The position numbers were made by a program, and so were the translations under genes. The notes under the pieces were generated by a model. It saw nothing but the letters and a program-made list of their open reading frames with translations, searched no databases and had not been told where the DNA came from. From positions 1 to 64,000 of the forward strand of contig JAIXOL010000077.1 in assembly GCA_027486845.1 (NCBI GenBank): 64,000 bases of DNA, given 5' to 3'. Below, in pieces: positions 33,618 through 41,685 of the stretch. The stretch is from Cytophagaceae bacterium (GTDB lineage Bacteria; Bacteroidota; Bacteroidia; Cytophagales; Spirosomataceae). Position 1 is the first letter of the stretch. Each line of letters begins with the position of its first letter.

Positions 33618-34769
33618 ATGGATGTGACAAAGAAGAGAAAAGACCGAAAAGATATTCCAGCAAAAACTGTTAATCTATTATGGGCAAGAACAGCAGGGCG
33701 TTGTCAGTATGAGGGTTGTAATGAAGTTTTGTCCAGAGATATTCTAACAAAAAAGAATTATAATGCTGCATATATAGCACACATTATTGCAGCAGAAGTA
33801 GATGGACCAAGAGGAGATGAAGTATTATCCTCCAAGCTCTGTCAAGATTTTGAAAATTTAATGCTAATGTGCGATAAACACCACCGCTTGATTGATAGAA
33901 TTGAATTAAAAGAGCATACTGTGGATATACTTAAGGAGATGAAGCGTAAGCACGAATCATTGATAGAGAGATTAACAGATTTTAAGAGCAAAGAAGAATC
34001 TGAAATTTTACTATTTGGAGCTAATATTGGAAATCAAAAGTTCTTATTGACAAGCGAAAACGCACGTGAAACAATTACCAAAACGCATTATCCAGCAAGC
34101 CAATATGGAATAGAATTAGGTATTCATAATAGTGGTGTACTTGACCATCGACAAGAATATTGGCTAATGGAACAAGCCAGTTTAAGAACAAACTTTGAGA
34201 GCAAAATAAAGTATGCTCAAGAAAAAGGCATTATTAGACATCTATCCGTTTTTGGTTTAGCCCCACAACCGTTACTAATTTTTTTGGGCAGTCTTTTAGG
34301 AGATTTGCATCCAACCGAAGTTTATCAATGCCATAGAGAACCCAAAACTTGGAAATGGCTTAATGAACACGACGATATTGTTTTTGAAATACGGCGACCT
34401 CAAAAGATAACTAAAACTGTTGCATTAAATTTTTCATTGAGTGCTACGATTACAGATGACCGTATTCAAAAAATATTAGGTATGGATTGTTCTATATGGA
34501 CGTTTACTGTAAATAATCCCAATAATGATTTTTTGCGGAACAGAGAACAATTAACAAGATTTAGAAAGGAAGTAAGATTGTTATTGAATGAAATTAAAGC
34601 TGTCCATGGCCAAGAAAATATCATTCACGTATTCCCTGCGATGCCCAATGCAACAGCAATTGAATTGGGAAGGGTGAGAATGCCTAAAGCAGATTTGCCC
34701 ATGTTGATTTATGACCAAAACTACCAGAATCCAGCTTTCGGGTTTTATGAAACATTAAAAATAGAATAA
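33618..34769 (+). CDS. cap5: CBASS effector Cap5 (HNH endonuclease-SAVED)
   Basis: The ATG at 33618 is chosen because an earlier in-frame start overlaps the LRAT gene. 383 residues. Residues 1-105 are an HNH nuclease: CQYEGC (29-34), AHIIA with His55, ENLMLMCDKHHRLID (N80, C85, H88-H89). Residues about 150-383 are a SAVED domain, which binds cyclic nucleotides; LSVFGLAPQPLLIFLGSLLGD is a characteristic stretch. Cap5 homologues tetramerise on binding cGAMP-type messengers and degrade double-stranded DNA. It is directly followed (1 bp gap) by the CD-NTase. Confidence 0.9.
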   Translation: MDVTKKRKDRKDIPAKTVNLLWARTAGRCQYEGCNEVLSRDILTKKNYNAAYIAHIIAAEVDGPRGDEVLSSKLCQDFENLMLMCDKHHRLIDRIELKEHTVDILKEMKRKHESLIERLTDFKSKEESEILLFGANIGNQKFLLTSENARETITKTHYPASQYGIELGIHNSGVLDHRQEYWLMEQASLRTNFESKIKYAQEKGIIRHLSVFGLAPQPLLIFLGSLLGDLHPTEVYQCHREPKTWKWLNEHDDIVFEIRRPQKITKTVALNFSLSATITDDRIQKILGMDCSIWTFTVNNPNNDFLRNREQLTRFRKEVRLLLNEIKAVHGQENIIHVFPAMPNATAIELGRVRMPKADLPMLIYDQNYQNPAFGFYETLKIE

Positions 34770-34770
34770 A

Positions 34771-35970
34771 ATGACACCTCAAATAAATAGAGAATATAGT
34801 AAAATTCTTGAAAAAATTGCTGCAAATTTAGACATTACAGCTACTCAGTATCAATTAGCAGTTCAACGCTACGAAGCCGTTGGGAATTGGCTGGATGCCG
34901 ATAATTCTCCTTTGAAACCTTACAAACCTAAAATAACACCTCAAGGTTCATTTAGACTTGGAACGGTTATAAAGCCTTTGCTTGAAGGAGAAGAATATGA
35001 TGTTGATTTGACTTGTAAATTACATATTCTAAAAGAAACGATTACACAACAAATGCTAAAGAAAATGGTTGGGGACCGTTTAAAAGAAAATGAAAATTAC
35101 AAACGAATGTTATCACCCGAAAAACGTAGATGTTGGCGACTTCAATACAAAGAAGATTTTGCTCGATTTCATTTAGATATTGTTCCTTCAATTCCTGATA
35201 CTGAACATGAAATTCTCCTCTTAGAAATAAGAGGCGTCCCCCGAAATATTGCTCAACATGCTCTTTGTATAACTGATAATGAAACATGGGATTATGACAA
35301 AGATTTCCCTAAAAGTAACCCCGAAGGTTATGCAATTTGGTTTACTGAACAAATGCGAGTTGAGTTTCAAAGAAAAAGAGAGCTTTTAGCCAGTGATTTA
35401 CAAATGAAAGTGGATAGTGTACCTGAATACCGAGTGAAAACACCTTTACAAAGAGTCGTTCAGTTACTAAAACGTCATAGAGATATTCGTTACAATGATG
35501 ACGAGCATAAACCTATTTCAATTATTTTAACAACTCTTTCTGCTCACGCTTATAACAATGAAGTAGATATTTTTGATGCACTGAGAAATATTTTAGCAAA
35601 AATGGATAGCTTCATAAAACGTGATAATGAAGGTAAATTTTTAATTGCCAACCCTGTAAATCCATTAGAAAATTTTGCTGATAAGTGGAACGAAAATCCC
35701 GAAAAGGCAGTCAGATTCTTTGAATGGCTGAATGAGGCACGAAGAGATTTAACTGCAATTCCTGGCAAAACACAAATTGAAATTTCAGGAATTCTAAAAC
35801 CAGTTTTTGGGGAAAAGGTCGTAACTAAGTCATTTAGTGATATAGCAGAAGAAATGCGAATCGAAAGAGAAAAAGGTAATCTATATATGGCAACGAGTAC
35901 AGGGATTTTAGGGTTAAACAAGTCTGAACAAAGTACTAAAGTACCTAATCACACCAATTTTGGAATATGA
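34771..35970 (+). CDS. CBASS CD-NTase (cGAS/DncV-like), first
   Basis: A 399-residue nucleotidyltransferase. PQGSFRLGTVI (57-67) is the GS motif, EYDVDL carries D77 and D79, and FHLDIVPSI supplies D136, completing the metal triad. Cap5 partners usually make cGAMP-type dinucleotides; the exact product is not readable. ATGA overlap with the next gene. Alone with Cap5 and E2 this would be a short type II CBASS. Confidence 0.92.
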   Translation: MTPQINREYSKILEKIAANLDITATQYQLAVQRYEAVGNWLDADNSPLKPYKPKITPQGSFRLGTVIKPLLEGEEYDVDLTCKLHILKETITQQMLKKMVGDRLKENENYKRMLSPEKRRCWRLQYKEDFARFHLDIVPSIPDTEHEILLLEIRGVPRNIAQHALCITDNETWDYDKDFPKSNPEGYAIWFTEQMRVEFQRKRELLASDLQMKVDSVPEYRVKTPLQRVVQLLKRHRDIRYNDDEHKPISIILTTLSAHAYNNEVDIFDALRNILAKMDSFIKRDNEGKFLIANPVNPLENFADKWNENPEKAVRFFEWLNEARRDLTAIPGKTQIEISGILKPVFGEKVVTKSFSDIAEEMRIEREKGNLYMATSTGILGLNKSEQSTKVPNHTNFGI

Positions 35971-36458
35971 AGATTTCAAACTCAATAAATAACATTTCAA
36001 TATATGCTCAAGGTAATAAGTTAGAGAAAATGTATTCAACCAAATCTGATTTAAAGTTTGTAAAAAACGAAATGGTATGGGAGAGTGAAATAACTCCTTC
36101 TCTGCTTAGTAAAATATATACAATTCGAATAAACTATACATTGGGTAAGCCGCCTATTATTCGTGTAGTTTCTGAAAAACTACTGAGATTAGAAAACGAA
36201 AAGCTCCCTCATGTTTATTCAGATAAAAAGCAACAATTATGCTTATACTATCCAAAAAATAATGAATGGAATGGGAATATGTATATTGCCGAAACAATTG
36301 TTCCTTGGGCTTCTGAATGGTTATATTTTTATGAAAATTGGCTAATAACTGGAGAATGGCATGGAGGAGGAGTACACCCAGAAGACTCAAAAAAGAAAGA
36401 AAAATTCAGCAATTATATTTTAAAAAAATGTAAAATTGGTAATGGCAAATACTCATAA
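35967..36458 (+). CDS. CBASS E2-like conjugating protein
   Basis: A 163-residue E2-type protein: PHVYSD followed by LCLYYP with candidate active-site Cys92, then the diagnostic AETIVPWASEWLYFYENWLITGEWHGGG. No E1 or JAB protease gene is present, which matches the short type II CBASS layout where an E2-only protein acts on the CD-NTase. It overlaps the CD-NTase by 4 bp and the next gene by 17 bp. Confidence 0.85.
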   Translation: MKISNSINNISIYAQGNKLEKMYSTKSDLKFVKNEMVWESEITPSLLSKIYTIRINYTLGKPPIIRVVSEKLLRLENEKLPHVYSDKKQQLCLYYPKNNEWNGNMYIAETIVPWASEWLYFYENWLITGEWHGGGVHPEDSKKKEKFSNYILKKCKIGNGKYS

Positions 36459-37308
36459 GCATTTCCTTAATTATAGAGCAAAATTGAATTTAAGTAATAC
36501 GACCTTCAACAGTTTAAAAACTGCACAATCAAGTGTTCAAAAACAACTTGAAAAATACTTTGCCAGTAAACCGAACTATCAAGTTCGACAGTTTAAAGTA
36601 CAAGGTTCGAAGAGTATAAATACACTTATTCGTAAGCAAGGTGATACAGTGGATATTGATTTTGGAATATATTTTTATCCAAAACCCAATGTGCAACCCG
36701 CAACATTAATAGAACAAGTTTACAAAGCTTTATATGGAATGAGACATACTTATGCACCAATAAGAAAAAACAAGTGCGTTAGAGTTTCTTACAGCGATAC
36801 TTCAAAAATTCATATTGATGTTCCTATATTTTATTTGGAAAAACTTAGAGGCGAAAGAAATCCTCAATTAGCCACAAGAGACCGTTGGGTCGAAAGCGAT
36901 GCTACTGAATTTGAAAATTGGTACAAAGGAAAAAGAAAGGGTAATACTCAATTGACACAAATAATTCGTTATCTCAAAGGTTGGGCAGATAGTCAATCAG
37001 TAGAGATGCCTAAAGGAGTTGCAATGACTGTTTTAGCATCAAAATACTTTTGTAGTCATGAGAGAGATGATATTGCATTTTTAGAAACTTTGAAAGCTAT
37101 AAATGATGCCTTGAAAGACGATTTTATTTGTCTGATGCCAGCAAAACCTTATGATGATTTGTTAAGAAAAATAACAGTTGGTAAGAAAAGAAATGATTTT
37201 TTTGAAAGACTTAAGGCTATAATTCACGATGGAGATTATGCAGTTAAAATAAAAAATGAAGATATTGCTTATCAAAAGTGGAAAATACATTTAGGTAAAC
37301 ATTTCTGA
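36442..37308 (+). CDS. Second CD-NTase-like nucleotidyltransferase
   Basis: The ATG at 36442 is preferred to the TTG at 36436. 288 residues, of the CD-NTase fold but clearly different from the first enzyme: QGSKSINTLI (54-63) is the GS motif, DTVDIDFG carries D71 and D73, and IHIDVPIFY supplies D126. All catalytic residues are present, so it looks active rather than a dead paralogue. It overlaps the E2 gene by 17 bp and is the last gene before the terminator. Its product and whether it pairs with the first CD-NTase are unknown. Confidence 0.8.
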   Translation: MANTHKHFLNYRAKLNLSNTTFNSLKTAQSSVQKQLEKYFASKPNYQVRQFKVQGSKSINTLIRKQGDTVDIDFGIYFYPKPNVQPATLIEQVYKALYGMRHTYAPIRKNKCVRVSYSDTSKIHIDVPIFYLEKLRGERNPQLATRDRWVESDATEFENWYKGKRKGNTQLTQIIRYLKGWADSQSVEMPKGVAMTVLASKYFCSHERDDIAFLETLKAINDALKDDFICLMPAKPYDDLLRKITVGKKRNDFFERLKAIIHDGDYAVKIKNEDIAYQKWKIHLGKHF

Positions 37309-37317
37309 CAATATTAA

Positions 37318-37349
37318 AAAAGCGACCTCAAACGAAGTCGCTTTTCCTT
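37318..37349. terminator. Bidirectional terminator of the CBASS operon
   Basis: AAAAAGCGAC and GTCGCTTTTC form the stem around CTCAAACGAA. A CCGC-TTCG-GCGG hairpin (37354-37365) follows. The minus strand also has a T-run. Confidence 0.75.
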
Positions 37350-37391
37350 TTTACCGCTTCGGCGGCCGCATCAAACAATGGAAGCAATTCG

Positions 37392-37595
37392 CTACCAAAA
37401 ATCTTTACTTTTCAGCCATTTAATAAGCTGTTTTAAAATGAGGGAGGTTAAGAAACTTACTGCTGCACCCACCATCGAAAGAATAGCCGTCTTCACCAAA
37501 TCAGCGGGATTGAGGCTTGTCATAAAACTAACCAAAGTTCCACCAATCGTCCCCACCTTCGTTCCACTATCCATCGTATGATTTCCCATCTCCAC
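37392..37595 (-). CDS. Small membrane protein (67 aa)
   Basis: One or two hydrophobic helices (SFMTSLNPADLVKTAILSMVGAAVSFLTSLILKQLI) ending in a basic tail (KWLKSKDFW). The size and layout resemble holin-like small membrane proteins, but no family is recognised. It belongs to the minus-strand set with the 71-aa, DUF5675 and nuclease genes. Confidence 0.55.
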   Translation of the reverse strand: MEMGNHTMDSGTKVGTIGGTLVSFMTSLNPADLVKTAILSMVGAAVSFLTSLILKQLIKWLKSKDFW

Positions 37596-37603
37596 TATTA
37601 CTT

Positions 37604-37630
37604 TAATCGTAAATCGTAATTCGTAAATTA
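37604..37630. repeat. Short 7-bp repeats CGTAAAT/CGTAATT
   Basis: TAATCGTAAATCGTAATTCG continues as CGTAAATTA; three tandem 7-bp units. The same motif recurs at 51441-51508. Confidence 0.6.
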
Positions 37631-37631
37631 A

Positions 37632-37847
37632 CTATTCCCCTCCCTCAACTGTCATTTGGCTAATAGCACCCATTACTCCCCCCGTTACGGCTAAGTAGCC
37701 TGCCACAGCCACAACCCCAGCAGGCAGAGAAATAGGAGCAGTCAAAACAACTCCACTAATACTGGCCAGCGTTAAACCAATGTTTCTAATCACCCTAAAA
37801 AACTTGGGTGTAGGTTTCTTTGTTCTTTCTACAAGTGTCTTTATCAT
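37632..37847 (-). CDS. Small membrane protein (71 aa)
   Basis: A basic N-terminus (MIKTLVERTKKPTPKFFRVIRN) precedes two adjoining hydrophobic segments (IGLTLASISGVVLTAPISL and GVVAVAGYLAVTGGVMGAI) and a short acidic tail. Not recognised. 36 bp upstream of the 67-aa gene and probably co-transcribed with it. Confidence 0.6.
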   Translation of the reverse strand: MIKTLVERTKKPTPKFFRVIRNIGLTLASISGVVLTAPISLPAGVVAVAGYLAVTGGVMGAISQMTVEGGE

Positions 37848-37890
37848 AAAAAATAAGTTTAGATAACTGATGGCTGAGTAAAATCGAAGC

Positions 37891-38286
37891 CTATGAAATA
37901 ATTTTCAGAAATACTTCTTCATCTTTCTCAAAAGCATCAAAAATTAGCTTTTTCAATCGCTCATTGGCAAATCGAGAATTGATGCCTCTTCCTGCCGAAG
38001 TATGTTGTAAAACAGGAGCTATGCAGCCCTTCAATTCCTTCAAAGCATCATTAGCAGGATGAATAATAATAAATTCTCTACTCGGAACTTCGGTAACATG
38101 CACATGCCACTTAAACCGCTGGCTGAACCTTTTCTTCAACTGATACCTACCCTCTGGAATACAAGAAATCTGCTTTTGATTCTCTTTCCACGGCAATTCA
38201 ATCGACGAACAAATCTTTTCTTTATCAAGATAAATTTCACCATTCGTTCCATCTTGAAAATACTCCCTTTTTAAAGTCAATTCCAT
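37891..38286 (-). CDS. DUF5675 family protein (131 aa)
   Basis: Matches DUF5675: the N-terminal ELTLKREYF..GTNGEIYLD, then SSIELPWKENQKQISCIPEGRYQLKKR and IHPANDALKELKGCIAP. The pattern of conserved His, Asn and Cys (FIIIHPAN...GCI) is like the L,D-transpeptidase-type or endolysin-like fold seen for related proteins; enzymatic activity is unproven. It overlaps the set that includes holin-like proteins, which fits a phage-lysis-derived cassette (inference). Confidence 0.75.
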   Translation of the reverse strand: MELTLKREYFQDGTNGEIYLDKEKICSSIELPWKENQKQISCIPEGRYQLKKRFSQRFKWHVHVTEVPSREFIIIHPANDALKELKGCIAPVLQHTSAGRGINSRFANERLKKLIFDAFEKDEEVFLKIIS

Positions 38287-38289
38287 AGC

Positions 38290-38784
38290 TTACAAACATT
38301 GGCTAACGATACGTTTCTGCTTTCGACTATAATTTCTCCAAATCCAAGGAGCAGTAGGGTTTTTACAGAACCACAGCCCCAAGCCAGTTTGCTTCGCTTG
38401 CAACTCCACCCAATCCAAATTTGCTTTCGTACAAAAATAAGGATTTCGCCACGCCAACCCCTTTGCAATTAGCAAACTGTCCACCGACTCACCATTCACA
38501 ATGATTTCAACCACATTGCGTTTGTAATAATCAGTAGCCACCAAACGAATTTCGCACATCTTTCCATACAAAAGATTCTCCACATAACTCTTGACATTCA
38601 GACCGTAAAACTGGTCTTTCTCAGGAGCATCCACATTCATCAACCTACAACGGAGTTTAGAACCATTCACCTCAACATCATAAGTATCGCCATCCAACAC
38701 TTTCACAACCGTTCCCTCAAACATCTGAGCGAAAGTCGAAAGGCTCACCATGAGCCATGCCAAAGAAAAAATTAGTCGTTTCAT
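38290..38784 (-). CDS. Secreted thermonuclease-family nuclease
   Basis: A 164-residue SNase-fold nuclease with a signal peptide (MKRLIFSLAWLMVSLSTFAQ). Catalytic and calcium-binding residues are visible: VVKVLDGDTYDV (Asp pair), LRCRLMNVDAPE (Arg and Glu), and DYYKRNVVEI (second Arg). Expected to hydrolyse DNA and RNA in the periplasm or outside. The stop is 3 bp from the DUF5675 start, so they are co-transcribed. Confidence 0.88.
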   Translation of the reverse strand: MKRLIFSLAWLMVSLSTFAQMFEGTVVKVLDGDTYDVEVNGSKLRCRLMNVDAPEKDQFYGLNVKSYVENLLYGKMCEIRLVATDYYKRNVVEIIVNGESVDSLLIAKGLAWRNPYFCTKANLDWVELQAKQTGLGLWFCKNPTAPWIWRNYSRKQKRIVSQCL

Positions 38785-38883
38785 AGCTCGAAGGTATAAG
38801 CCGTTTGAAACCCAGCAAAATGCAGCGTGCTATCCGTTCCGATAAAGCAATTTTTTGATAATTTGAGTATCTTTGTAAGACCA

Positions 38884-38916
38884 TTCAATTGGTGAATCAC
38901 TGATTCATCAATTGAA
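38884..38916. repeat. 33-bp near-perfect palindrome
   Basis: Left 38884-38899 and right 38901-38916 pair with one mismatch around a single central base (TTCAATTG..TGAATCA-C-TGATTCA..CAATTGAA). It lies 118 bp before the 64-aa gene and lacks a U-run, so an operator is more likely than a terminator. Confidence 0.75.
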
Positions 38917-39033
38917 GAAAATTAAACTGAAGCTTTCAATATTTGAATGTAATCTTCAGTTATTGATATTGAATAATATTGAGAAGAGAATTGGAAAACC
39001 TATAAAAAAGCATAGATAAAGTATCAAAAAGGT

Positions 39034-39228
39034 ATGATTGAGTTAAACCGAATGTGTATCTATCCAAAAGATGTGCAGCGAATCACTGGTCGAACCGAAA
39101 GATATGGTCGAAAGCTCTTAAAAAGAATAAAAGACCATTATCAAAAAGACCACCACCAATTAGTTTCCATCAAAGAGTTTTGCCAATACACAGGCTTAAA
39201 AGACGAAGATGTGAAACGCTACTTCTAA
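39034..39228 (+). CDS. Small conserved helix-rich DNA-binding-like protein (64 aa)
   Basis: A 64-residue protein, basic (MCIYPKDVQRITGRTERYGRKLLKRIKDHY) with a second helix pair VSIKEFCQYTGLKDEDVKRY. Bacteroidota genomes carry many such short proteins; the shape is like an excisionase or MerR-type half winged helix. It stands near the right limit of the accessory DNA. Target unknown. Confidence 0.65.
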   Translation: MIELNRMCIYPKDVQRITGRTERYGRKLLKRIKDHYQKDHHQLVSIKEFCQYTGLKDEDVKRYF

Positions 39229-39444
39229 TCAAGAAATCCACTAATTTCTACAAGTAAATTAGCTTCTTCAAAGTCATACATTTTAACTCATTTTGATTGT
39301 ATTTAAAACTACATTTTTCTAACTTTACACCATAGTCAATCGAATCAAGCCGATTCAAACGCAATCAAGAAAGTGGTGTCCTAATAGGTGTCCCAAGCGA
39401 AAATAGAGGTTTTTAAATTGCTTATAATCAGTTATTTATGGGTT

Positions 39445-39690
39445 TAGGTTAGAATCTGGCCACCCCGACTTAAAGCCTTAGAGAAATCTAAGGCTTTTTT
39501 TGTTTTTAAAGAACTTTTAATTGAGTAGAAATTGTCAGTTTGAATCTGGCGGGGACGCCGAGTTCACCCCGACAAAAACCTTAGAGGAATTTGAGGATTT
39601 TTTGTTTTTGATGAATTTTAAAAAATAACCCGATATTATTCTATTCAAATTTGGTAGGGAGACCAGTTTACACCGATTTATAATTGAAAT
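39445..39690. repeat. Three degenerate tRNA-3'-end-like repeats
   Basis: GAATCTGGCCACCCCGAC (about 39453-39469), a second GAATCTGGCGGGGACGCCGA..CACCCCGAC (39541-39573) and a third, weaker copy near 39648. Each of the first two is followed by CCTTAGAG-A-TCTAAGG or CCTTAGAGGAATTTGAGG and T-runs. They resemble decayed tRNA 3' halves, as left by repeated site-specific integration; no complete tRNA is folded. The rest of 39229-39767 shows no gene. Confidence 0.45.
39474..39500 (+). terminator. Strong hairpin terminator
   Basis: AGCCTTAGA-GAAA-TCTAAGGCT, a perfect 9-bp stem with a GNRA tetraloop followed by TTTTTTGTTTTT. Confidence 0.7.
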
Positions 39691-39767
39691 ACTCATCACA
39701 GGGAAATAAAAAAAGCCAATCATGCAGTTTCGCACAATTGGCTTTTCATTAAGGACTCATTACCAAA

Positions 39768-40274
39768 TTACTTTGGTAAAACAACTGTGTCAATTACGTG
39801 AATTACACCATTAGTTGCATTTAGGTCAGCAACTATTACAGTTGAAGTTCCACCTTTTTCGTCAGTCAAAATTACGCTTGAACCCTTCAAAGAAGCTTTC
39901 AATTTTCCACCTTGTACTGTTGTTAAAGTTGCTGTTCCATTACCTGCTTTGATTGCTGCAACAACGTCGGTAGCACTAAATTTTCCTGCTACAACGTGGT
40001 AAGTCAAGATTGCTGTCAAAGTTGCTTTGTTTTCTGGTTTTACCAAAGTCGCAACCGTTCCTGCTGGTAATTTATCGAAAGCAGCATTGGTTGGAGCAAA
40101 TACTGTAAAAGGGCCAGCACTTTTAAGTGTTTCCACTAAACCCGCTGCTTTTACTGCTGCAACAAGCGTTGTGTGGTCTTTTGAACCTACTGCAATGTCA
40201 ACAATGTCTGATTTTTGTGCGAAAGTACTTAATGAGATAAGTACTGAAACGAATACTAATGCTAAATTTTTCAT
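39768..40274 (-). CDS. Secreted fasciclin-domain protein
   Basis: The ATG at 40274 is chosen because it begins a clear signal peptide (MKNLALVFVSVLISLSTFAQ). 168 residues, one FAS1 domain with its two signature blocks: FTVFAPTNAAFDKLP and ILTYHVVAGKFSA, ending NGVIHVIDTVVLP. FAS1 proteins mediate adhesion or, in bacteria, unknown envelope functions. A GATGCGG..CCACATC hairpin (40284-40301) lies 10 bp before the start. Confidence 0.88.
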   Translation of the reverse strand: MKNLALVFVSVLISLSTFAQKSDIVDIAVGSKDHTTLVAAVKAAGLVETLKSAGPFTVFAPTNAAFDKLPAGTVATLVKPENKATLTAILTYHVVAGKFSATDVVAAIKAGNGTATLTTVQGGKLKASLKGSSVILTDEKGGTSTVIVADLNATNGVIHVIDTVVLPK

Positions 40275-40627
40275 TTGATTTTTGATGCGGAACGCCACAT
40301 CGGCTTTAATTTAAATGTTTAAATATTATATTTGTTGACTCAACTAACGGGCTAAATTAAACATGTGATTTAAAAATTAACAAATAATTTATAATTCGTT
40401 TAATGTCAGTTTGCTAATTCAATTATTTATAAGTTAGATTTAAAGTGCTAATTTATCAACTTACACTTATATAAGGTTTTGTTTAACTTATTTGTTTAAA
40501 AATTAAACAAATATTATTTGGGTATAGCTTTTATATACTTAAAAGTCTGATTTTTGAGTGAAGAAAATATTCAAATTTTGTTTATCTTGCAATGTTATTT
40601 TTTTAATAAAATCTTGAAAAACGAACC
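40275..40627. promoter_or_regulatory. AT-rich intergenic region with a 23-bp dyad
   Basis: Divergent promoter region of the fasciclin and dehydrogenase genes. ATTTGTTTAA (40490-40499) and TTAAACAAAT (40503-40512) form a perfect 10-bp dyad with a 3-bp spacer, likely an operator. GATGCGGAACGCCACATC (40284-40301) is a short hairpin. Confidence 0.5.
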
Positions 40628-41647
40628 ATGACAGTAGAAAGCAACACACTGATAATTTCAAAATCCATCATGCAATCTACCTTTGAGGGTATATTGTTGA
40701 ATAACGGTTTAAGTGAAAATAAAGCAAAAACTTGTGCTGAAATTTTCACCATCAATAGCCTTGATGGAATCTATACGCATGGGGTAAATCGTTTTCCAAG
40801 ATTTATAAAATATCTGAAGGGTGGTTTTGTGAAACCAGACGCAGAGCCAAGTTTAGTTTCAAAATTTGGTGGAATTGAGCAATGGGACGGTAATCTCGGC
40901 CCCGGCCCATTAAATGCCATTCATGCAACCGATACGGCTATGAGATTGGCCAAAGAACACGGAATCGGTTGTGTAGGTTTATCAAATACAAACCATTGGA
41001 TGCGTGGCGGAGCTTACGGCTGGCAAGCTGCCAAAGCAGGTTTTATTTTTATTGGTTGGACGAACACAATAGCCAATATGCCCGCTTGGGGAGCAACCGA
41101 TGCTAAGTTGGGTAATAATCCTTTGGTGATGGCATTGCCTTACGAAAACGAAGCGATTGTGTTGGATATGGCTATGTCGCAGTATTCGTTTGGGGCAATG
41201 GAATTGGCTGCAATGAAGGGCGAAAAATTATCAGTTGCAGGTGGTTATGATGGCGATGGAAATATCTCGGATGACCCAAATGCGATTCTGAAATCTTGGC
41301 GTTCGATGCCAGTTGGATATTGGAAAGGAGCGGGGCTTTCGCTTTTACTCGATATCCTGTCAGTAGTTCTTTCGGGTGGACTTTCTTCGCATGAAATCAG
41401 CAAGGAAGAAGTTGAATATAGACTTTCGCAGGTTTATATTGCTATTGATATTTCAAAATTAGGCAATAATTCGTCAATTTCGGCGGCTGTCGAACGAATC
41501 ATCGAAGATTATCATCAATCAATTCCAATTGACGATTCCAAGAAAATTACTTTCCCAGGCGAGCGAGTACTGAATACAAGAGAAAAGAATACAGCTAACG
41601 GAATCCCAGTTTTAAAAAACATTTGGGAAGAAATCTTGTCGTTATAA
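40628..41647 (+). CDS. Ldh-family oxidoreductase (YiaK-like 2,3-diketo-L-gulonate reductase)
   Basis: A 339-residue member of the malate/L-lactate dehydrogenase (Ldh_2) family. Seen are DGIYTHGVNRFPRF (active-site His with Arg), GIGCVGLSNTNHWMRGG, GWTNTIANMPAWGA and NPLVMALPY. This layout, especially the HGVNRFP and TNHWMRGG segments, agrees best with 3-dehydro-L-gulonate 2-dehydrogenase / YiaK. Start context and length are normal for the family. Substrate remains to be confirmed. Confidence 0.85.
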   Translation: MTVESNTLIISKSIMQSTFEGILLNNGLSENKAKTCAEIFTINSLDGIYTHGVNRFPRFIKYLKGGFVKPDAEPSLVSKFGGIEQWDGNLGPGPLNAIHATDTAMRLAKEHGIGCVGLSNTNHWMRGGAYGWQAAKAGFIFIGWTNTIANMPAWGATDAKLGNNPLVMALPYENEAIVLDMAMSQYSFGAMELAAMKGEKLSVAGGYDGDGNISDDPNAILKSWRSMPVGYWKGAGLSLLLDILSVVLSGGLSSHEISKEEVEYRLSQVYIAIDISKLGNNSSISAAVERIIEDYHQSIPIDDSKKITFPGERVLNTREKNTANGIPVLKNIWEEILSL

Positions 41648-41685
41648 AAACCCTTCGTGAAACTTAGTGCCTTAGTGGTAAAATC

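Noticed and set aside
36442-37308. Second CD-NTase as a decayed pseudo-enzyme
   Set aside because: GS and three acidic residues are all present and the frame is full length.
39445-39480. A complete tRNA gene
   Set aside because: The T-arm-like sequence has no matching 5' acceptor or anticodon arm nearby.
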